Positions 30,392 to 34,420 of a stretch of 34,420 nucleotides of DNA are shown here, one piece after another. The position numbers and the translations under genes are program-made. The notes under the pieces are model-generated. The model saw only the letters and a program-made list of their open reading frames with translations, was not told the origin of the DNA and ran no database searches. Numbering within the stretch: position 1 is the stretch's first letter; every line of letters starts with the position of its first letter. This stretch comes from Rikenellaceae bacterium (GTDB lineage: Bacteria > Bacteroidota > Bacteroidia > Bacteroidales > UBA932). The DNA lies in assembly GCA_900769735.1 (NCBI GenBank), contig CAAGHY010000161.1, positions 1 to 34,420 of the forward strand. Direction: 5' to 3'.

Positions 30392-31112
30392 ATTCGCGGG
30401 CCTCCCATTTTGCTAAAGCTGATTTCCAGCATTTCATTTTATTTTTATTTACCATCCATCCTACTGTGTTGTAATGATGGAAAAATGCTTCCGGATTGGT
30501 TTTTACAAACCCCTTCTCCTTGTAATAAGCAATAACCTCCTCCAGCGTTGGAGGGATAAATTTTGCCTGAGTTTTTTTACCCCCCTCTCTATTAGAGTTA
30601 GTAGATGTATTACTACTTGTAGTAATACTATCTACATTGTTGTTTGTGTCGGTCTGTTGTTGTGTCAGTTGTCGGTCAGTTGTCGGCTCGTCCGCGCAAT
30701 TATCTATATTACAATCCGTTATCTGTGTCATTTGTGTAGCGGCTTGTGTGTCATTTTGCTGTCGGTCAGTTGTGTTGTCAGTTGTTGGTATATCTTGGTA
30801 ACTATCGTAGTTACAGATAGTTATCTGTGTCATTTTATGTGTGGATTTACGCGCTATCATTGTGTCGCTTTCCAGCGCATCCAAAAATCTGCGCACCGTG
30901 TCCCTGCTGACCATCCACTCCTCCGCTAACTTGCCCAGGCTCGTTATAAACTGCCCCCTTTTACAGTCAACAAGACTGCCGTCAATAAGCACTTTTGCAT
31001 CCTTATTGTTAGCCCTCAAAAGCAGATCTACCCACCATTTAAAGCGGTTGGCATCTTGCCAAATCCAATGCTCCTGAATACACCTATGAAGACAAATCCA
31101 CCCTTTTCTCAT
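30297..31112 (-). CDS. Phage replication initiator (DnaD/organiser-like)
   Basis: 271 residues. The N-terminus has a Trp-rich segment (WICLHRCIQEHWIWQDANRFKWWVDLL) and a winged-helix part (ITSLGKLAEEWMVSRDTVRRFLDALE, about 55-80). A Thr/Gln/Asn/Asp-rich linker (about 95-170) follows, then a C-terminal DnaD-like part with PTLEEVIAYYKEKG and WKSALAKWEARE. It lies directly before the helicase loader, as in many phages. It is expected to bind an origin; that origin may lie in the linker DNA or nearby. Confidence 0.78.
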   Translation of the reverse strand: MRKGWICLHRCIQEHWIWQDANRFKWWVDLLLRANNKDAKVLIDGSLVDCKRGQFITSLGKLAEEWMVSRDTVRRFLDALESDTMIARKSTHKMTQITICNYDSYQDIPTTDNTTDRQQNDTQAATQMTQITDCNIDNCADEPTTDRQLTQQQTDTNNNVDSITTSSNTSTNSNREGGKKTQAKFIPPTLEEVIAYYKEKGFVKTNPEAFFHHYNTVGWMVNKNKMKCWKSALAKWEAREYDNKPKQSNQSNPNKAQYRNPQAVYSSESDI

Positions 31113-31528
31113 TACAAATAATTTTGATATTTTTCTACAAATTGAGCAAAATACATATCCTCCGGATTGGGGAGTATAATACCCTGCTCACTGCTTGCCC
31201 ATTGCTGTATCTTATCCAGATAAGCCTTGAATTGCTCGGTATTAAGGTCCGTTGTTGTGATTGGCCTTGCAACCTCCTCCCCATATATTACCCGGTATTG
31301 CACACCCAGGAACTTCTGCTTGCAGTACTCGTGCAGCAGCTCCACCTCATTGCCTGTCTCCGCAGATATGCAATTAAGCCATAGGTAATACAGCCTATTC
31401 TGCGACAAAGTGCGTATTTCCGCCTTTTTAGCCACTTTTACGGTGTATTGCCTACGGCTTATATCCAACTTACCAATATACTCACAAACGGCCTTTTTAT
31501 CGGTTTCTGTGCGTATCTTAAAGTCCAT
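31112..31528 (-). CDS. NinB-like recombination protein
   Basis: 138 residues. A basic beta-rich N-terminus and the EIRTLSQNRLYYLWLNCISAET segment match, as I recall, the NinB/YbcN family pattern (RTxxQNxxyyal). A C-terminal FAQFVEKYQNYL helix ends it. NinB-like proteins bind single-stranded DNA and help recombination mediators. It sits between the initiator and SSB in the recombination cluster. The family assignment is moderate. Confidence 0.6.
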   Translation of the reverse strand: MDFKIRTETDKKAVCEYIGKLDISRRQYTVKVAKKAEIRTLSQNRLYYLWLNCISAETGNEVELLHEYCKQKFLGVQYRVIYGEEVARPITTTDLNTEQFKAYLDKIQQWASSEQGIILPNPEDMYFAQFVEKYQNYL

Positions 31529-31530
31529 AA

Positions 31531-31899
31531 CTACTCAGGTAGATCATCCGCCCCCATAGGTGGAACATCGTTCTTATCTTTCTTATCCAACAGTTCAATG
31601 CTAGAGGCAATAATCTCAGTTGCGTACATCGTTTTGCTGGTCTCCTTGTCTTGCCAGCTGCGTGTTCTGAGCTTACCTTCAACACCAATCTTAGAGCCTT
31701 TTTTGATGTATTTGACAGCGAATTCTGCCTGGCCTTTCCATAGTACCACATTATGCCATTCTGTTTTGGTCTGCAGATTACCGTCCTTATCCTTGTAGCT
31801 CTCGTTGGTAGCTACAGAAACAATGCAATAAGGGGTTTCATTAACGTGCTTCAGTTCGGGGGCTTGCCCGACATTGCCAATCAAAATAACTTTATTCAT
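31531..31899 (-). CDS. ssb: Single-stranded DNA-binding protein
   Basis: 122 residues, full OB fold: KVILIGNVGQAPELKH start, a SVATNESYKDKDG loop, TEWHNVVLWKGQAEFAVKYIKKGSKIGVEGKLRTRSW, and ATEIIASSIELLDKK. The C-terminal tail is acidic but ends in DDLPE, not with the usual terminal Phe of the DDIPF tip that binds partner proteins. It covers ssDNA in replication and recombination next to the annealing protein and exonuclease genes. Confidence 0.92.
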   Translation of the reverse strand: MNKVILIGNVGQAPELKHVNETPYCIVSVATNESYKDKDGNLQTKTEWHNVVLWKGQAEFAVKYIKKGSKIGVEGKLRTRSWQDKETSKTMYATEIIASSIELLDKKDKNDVPPMGADDLPE

Positions 31900-31902
31900 A
31901 GC

Positions 31903-32811
31903 TTATTGTTTTTTTATTGTTACCCTCAATGATGGGGCAACGGTTGTTACTTTCTTGTATCTATCGTAAAGCTCCGGCATATCGTTCTGCAGTCTTGTTT
32001 TATCCACTGTTTCCCTCTCACTTGCTGCAACGTAAGTCACCTTTATTGGCCCATTCTCCAATGTTCTAAGGCCATACAGCTCCATATCTCCAATAATCAC
32101 TTGCTCAATGGATTTCTTCCATTCTTCGGCTTCTTTTAGGCTCACTTTGATAAGTGCTATTTCCTCGGTTATACCTTGCAGTTTATAAAGCGCACTCTCC
32201 AGTTTAGGGGATAAATTCGGAGTAGTGTAGTAGTAAGGCAAATTGTCAGCCTCGCATTCCAGCAGTTTCATAATTTCCTCAGAACCTATACAAGGCACTT
32301 CTACCATTTTAGCCTTGCCGGCCTTGATATGCAAGCCATATAGCTTGTTAATTGGAACATCCGGATTTGCCAAGTGGAACAAGTAAGCATAGATGGATAG
32401 CTGCCAACTCAATGCCTCCAAATGCAGAGTGCTTGTGGTCTTAATATCTATCAAATCAACTGCTCCATTGCCCGCATCCGCTACAATATCAATACTGCTT
32501 GCCACTATTTGATTATCTGATACCAAGTACTCATTAGCAATAGCATTAACACCCAAGCCGATATATGCCTTAAGTTCCTTTGTCATTGGGACAGCCACGC
32601 CATTGCAGTAGTCCTCAATATCCTTATGAACCTTGCTTCCTCTCTCTGCTGCTTTCTGCAACACTTCTTCGCTTATGCCTGAATAATCAGGTGAAAGGCT
32701 GTGCTTTTTCATCAACGAGGTTACACCCATCAGGTAAATCTCGTTATCTAATAAGTAAGAGTGAGTAATATCCTCAAAACTCACTCTTGTATTTTGGTTA
32801 AGTGTTATCAT
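31903..32811 (-). CDS. RecB/YqaJ-type exonuclease
   Basis: 302 residues. The PD-(D/E)xK nuclease pattern is visible: H62 in GSKVHKDIEDY, a SSIDIVAD motif (about 105-112), D122-I-K124 in DLIDIKTT, and Q137 in WQLSIYAYL. The C-terminal 120 residues are helical and charged. The exonuclease is encoded next to the single-strand annealing protein (4-bp overlap), the typical two-gene phage recombination pair, and would produce 3' overhangs. Confidence 0.82.
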   Translation of the reverse strand: MITLNQNTRVSFEDITHSYLLDNEIYLMGVTSLMKKHSLSPDYSGISEEVLQKAAERGSKVHKDIEDYCNGVAVPMTKELKAYIGLGVNAIANEYLVSDNQIVASSIDIVADAGNGAVDLIDIKTTSTLHLEALSWQLSIYAYLFHLANPDVPINKLYGLHIKAGKAKMVEVPCIGSEEIMKLLECEADNLPYYYTTPNLSPKLESALYKLQGITEEIALIKVSLKEAEEWKKSIEQVIIGDMELYGLRTLENGPIKVTYVAASERETVDKTRLQNDMPELYDRYKKVTTVAPSLRVTIKKQ

Positions 32812-33452
32812 TTCTCAATGCCTAATTCTTGTTTGCGTTTTCTCAGTTCCGTTTTTGCCTGCTCCTCATACTCTGTCCCTTTATACTTATTCCAGGCAGA
32901 AACCAATGCCGGCCTGTCATTGCATTGAGCAAAGTCTATAAGCAGTTCGCTAAGGCTCAACTCTCCTTGAGGTTGTGGCTGTGGTGCCGGAGTTGATTTT
33001 GCGGCTGTTGCAGTCTCGGTCTGCAGATCATACTTGGTTCTATCCTTATCCCAATAGACGTTTGCTCCAAATCCCAAAGCCTTACAAGCTACAGAGATGG
33101 CATCAGTAAGGGCCATTTTGTAAACCTCATCAGAGGTATAAGGGCCGTTTTTCTCCCTTGCAATAAAGGAGCTGCCTCCTGTGCCTTGAATTGGTTTGCT
33201 CCACTCGTCACCTACTTTGATGTAGAGGTTGATGTTGCAGAACCCGGCAATCTCGCCATTTGCACCTTGCTCAAGCCATTGTTTGGTAATCTCATAATAC
33301 CAGCCAATGCCACAAGGGCCAAAATGCTCGGTAAGGGTTTTTATTCGCCACATAGGATTGATATCAGACTTTCCTTTCAATCGTCCGGCACCTATCTCCT
33401 TGAGAGCCTCCCTGGGAACCTCTCTAACCTTGTTGTATAATTCCAAACTCAT
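32808..33452 (-). CDS. Single-strand annealing protein, Rad52/Sak-like
   Basis: 214 residues. The first 140 have the pattern VPREALKEIGAGRLKGKSDINPMWRIKTLTEHFGPCGIGW, then NINLYIKVGDEW, GGSSFI, and DEVYKMALTDAISVACKALGFGANVYWDKDR. This matches phage Rad52-like annealing proteins, though I cannot fix the subgroup. The rest is a Pro/Gln linker and a helical tail with a small domain. It anneals ssDNA strands in phage recombination, next to its exonuclease. Confidence 0.75.
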   Translation of the reverse strand: MSLELYNKVREVPREALKEIGAGRLKGKSDINPMWRIKTLTEHFGPCGIGWYYEITKQWLEQGANGEIAGFCNINLYIKVGDEWSKPIQGTGGSSFIAREKNGPYTSDEVYKMALTDAISVACKALGFGANVYWDKDRTKYDLQTETATAAKSTPAPQPQPQGELSLSELLIDFAQCNDRPALVSAWNKYKGTEYEEQAKTELRKRKQELGIEK

Positions 33453-33454
33453 AA

Positions 33455-33688
33455 TTAATAAATTTTAAATACTAAACCATCCTTTACCGAATCGGTAATA
33501 TAGAAGCCTGAGAAGCCATACAGACAAATAGCACTCATTACCTTTTTGATGGTGCTACAACTAATAAATCCATCTTTTGCATCCTCATCTTTAATGAGGA
33601 TTTGCCCGCCCTCTTGTACTACTTGCATAGGGGCAACAGCAGCCTTAAATGCAGCCAAGTTGGTTGCTTTTTCTTGTTCTTCAGTCAT
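33455..33688 (-). CDS. Unknown small early protein
   Basis: 77 residues. A helical Ala-rich start, a short strand part (GGQILIKDEDAKDGF) and a CSTIKKVMSAICLYGFSGFYI helix-strand end. It is the first gene after the tRNA-like RNA (22 bp gap) and precedes the annealing protein. Function unknown. Confidence 0.62.
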   Translation of the reverse strand: MTEEQEKATNLAAFKAAVAPMQVVQEGGQILIKDEDAKDGFISCSTIKKVMSAICLYGFSGFYITDSVKDGLVFKIY

Positions 33689-33709
33689 AAGAATTTGTTT
33701 TGAATTTGT

Positions 33710-33868
33710 GGGGAGGAGGGGAATCGAACCCCTCTCTCATCGTACTTCACAGCAAGATGTTAGGCATACATAACAACTTAAAATAACATTTGGCTATCCA
33801 ATCAATTTAATATGCACAGAAATCATTTCTAACACCTTTATTGAGAAAAGAACTAACCAGCCCTCCCC
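33710..33868 (-). ncRNA. tRNA-like RNA with tmRNA-type topology, 159 nt
   Basis: On the minus strand, a 7-bp acceptor stem GGGGAGG/CCUCCCC (33862-33868 with 33710-33716) closes the RNA. The 3' half carries a perfect T arm (33717-33733, loop UUCGAUU, stem AGGGG/CCCCU) and an A at the discriminator position. Instead of D and anticodon arms there is a 14-nt GCUGGUUAGUUCUU, a P2-like 6-bp helix (33842-33847 with 33734-33739, one G-U) and an 8-bp helix (33829-33836 with 33756-33763, one G-U) around a 65-nt loop. No proteolysis-tag reading frame and no G3-U70 pair are seen. It could also be a degenerate tRNA. Confidence 0.55.
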
Positions 33869-33874
33869 GTATAA

Positions 33875-34135
33875 TTATGCTCCGCATTTTCTGCGTAAAC
33901 GGAATGGTATCTCCTCATATTCTATGTGATACCCCTTACCATTGCACTCATCGCAAGGAATAAGCTCAAACTCTCTCTTGTCCTTATTGGTAAGGTATTC
34001 CTCCCTACTTACACATTCATTGCGCTCTACATCCAAGTAGAACCCTCCAACACCCTTACACTCCCTACATTCAACCATTATCTCCCTGCACTCAATCTCG
34101 GCAGGGTTAGGATCACCGTACAACAATCTATTCAT
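33875..34135 (-). CDS. DnaJ-type zinc-finger protein
   Basis: 86 residues. Two CxxCxGxG motifs, CRECKGVG (about 23-30) and CDECNGKG (about 61-68), about 30 residues apart, as in the central zinc-binding region of DnaJ. There is no J-domain. It may bind unfolded proteins or act on host chaperones. The ribosome site is AAGGAGG. Stop TAA is 7 bp from the tRNA-like RNA. Confidence 0.72.
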   Translation of the reverse strand: MNRLLYGDPNPAEIECREIMVECRECKGVGGFYLDVERNECVSREEYLTNKDKREFELIPCDECNGKGYHIEYEEIPFRLRRKCGA

Positions 34136-34292
34136 ACCTCTTAGCCTCCTTCCTGAAATTATCAGCCAACCACCAAGTAATGGATGCCACGATAATACCG
34201 TTAATGTAAATGCCCTTATAAATACCCTCTATAAATGCTCCAATAGCCAACAGGTAACAGATAACTGCCAGCAGAATCATTGCCTTTTTCAT
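34128..34292 (-). CDS. Small membrane protein, 54 residues
   Basis: ATG at 34292, TAG at 34128, overlapping the next gene by 8 bp. Two hydrophobic segments (about 4-20 and 30-42) with charged ends (MKKA at the start, RKEAKRYE at the end). It is likely a two-pass membrane protein. It fills the gap between its neighbours. Function unknown. Confidence 0.6.
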   Translation of the reverse strand: MKKAMILLAVICYLLAIGAFIEGIYKGIYINGIIVASITWWLADNFRKEAKRYE

Positions 34293-34420
34293 AATCTTAT
34301 CTTTTTAGATCTTGTTTTACTTGTTTTAACTCCTTTTGCCGCCCTTACTACATCACTCCTCAGATACCTCGGCGTCTTGTAACCAATCAAGGTTACCGGC
34401 TTTATTTGCCCGGTATTGCA
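34289..34420 (-). CDS. Cut gene, C-terminal 43 residues
   Basis: A frame open from the window edge ends at TGA 34289-34291, overlapping the next ATG (ATGA). The product is very basic, with a TLIGYKTPRYLRSD stretch and a Lys/Arg-rich C-terminus, so it may bind nucleic acid. The four-base overlap with the next gene supports it. The start is outside the window. Confidence 0.55.
   Translation of the reverse strand, partial: CNTGQIKPVTLIGYKTPRYLRSDVVRAAKGVKTSKTRSKKIRL

Noticed and set aside
33546..33773. Plus-strand frame with a GRRGIEPLS stretch
   Set aside because: This peptide is the typical antisense translation of a tRNA 3' half; the true feature is the minus-strand tRNA-like RNA.
33764..33828. 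Proteolysis tag frame in the tRNA-like RNA
   Set aside because: The only ATG frame gives ten residues ending in Leu-Ile-Gly, unlike the Ala-rich tag ends of tmRNA, so I do not call it tmRNA.
1..34420. Prophage integration site or integrase
   Set aside because: No integrase gene, tRNA-flanked attachment core or host gene is visible, so lysogeny cannot be claimed.

Overview
The window is about 34 kb of a tailed phage or prophage of the siphovirus type with HK97-like head genes. The host is probably a Bacteroidales bacterium (gut Bacteroides/Prevotella type). This rests on the gene families: a BspA-like leucine-rich repeat protein, a YopX protein, collagen-repeat tail fibre, GH19 endolysin and small accessory proteins of the kind common in Bacteroides phages. 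Two sites also match the TAnnTTTG -7 box of the Bacteroidetes primary sigma factor. Every protein gene I accept reads on the minus strand, so transcription and gene order run from right (34.4 kb) to left (1 bp). No integrase, repressor or host gene is visible, so I cannot tell a lytic phage from part of a prophage.

Right part, 34.4 to 29.3 kb (early and replication genes): a cut gene, a small membrane protein, a CxxCxGxG zinc protein, a 159-nt tRNA-like RNA, a single-strand annealing protein with its RecB-type exonuclease, SSB, a NinB-like protein, a replication initiator and a DnaC-like helicase loader. From 29.3 to 23.4 kb lie about twenty small tightly packed accessory genes, including a left-handed beta-helix repeat protein, YopX, a MazG-like protein, RusA and several cysteine-rich mini-proteins, two of them under 60 codons.

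Middle, 23.4 to 12.3 kb: a small HTH regulator, a ParB-like/DUF4417 fusion, two proteins sharing an MAKTxGxVR start, then small and large terminase, portal, MuF-like head protein, prohead protease, HK97 major capsid protein, head-tail connectors, tail terminator, major tail protein and tail assembly chaperones. The chaperones are joined by an apparent -1 frameshift at a run of ten A.

Left part, 12.3 to 1.4 kb: tape measure, tail tip/hub protein, three more tail or fibre proteins (one with collagen-like repeats, one with BspA-like repeats), a DUF4376-like protein and a lysis cassette. From 1.4 kb to the left edge the coding density drops sharply. Here there are two small membrane proteins and a 490-bp noncoding block with four terminator-like hairpins, promoter-like sites and direct repeats, which looks like a small-RNA cluster.

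The least explained signals are: the 159-nt RNA with a tRNA acceptor and T arm but a long P2-like helix instead of an anticodon arm (33710-33868); the noncoding block at 919-1406; a 20-bp dyad motif present three times in front of transcription units; and a perfect terminator hairpin whose U-tract abuts the prohead protease start codon.
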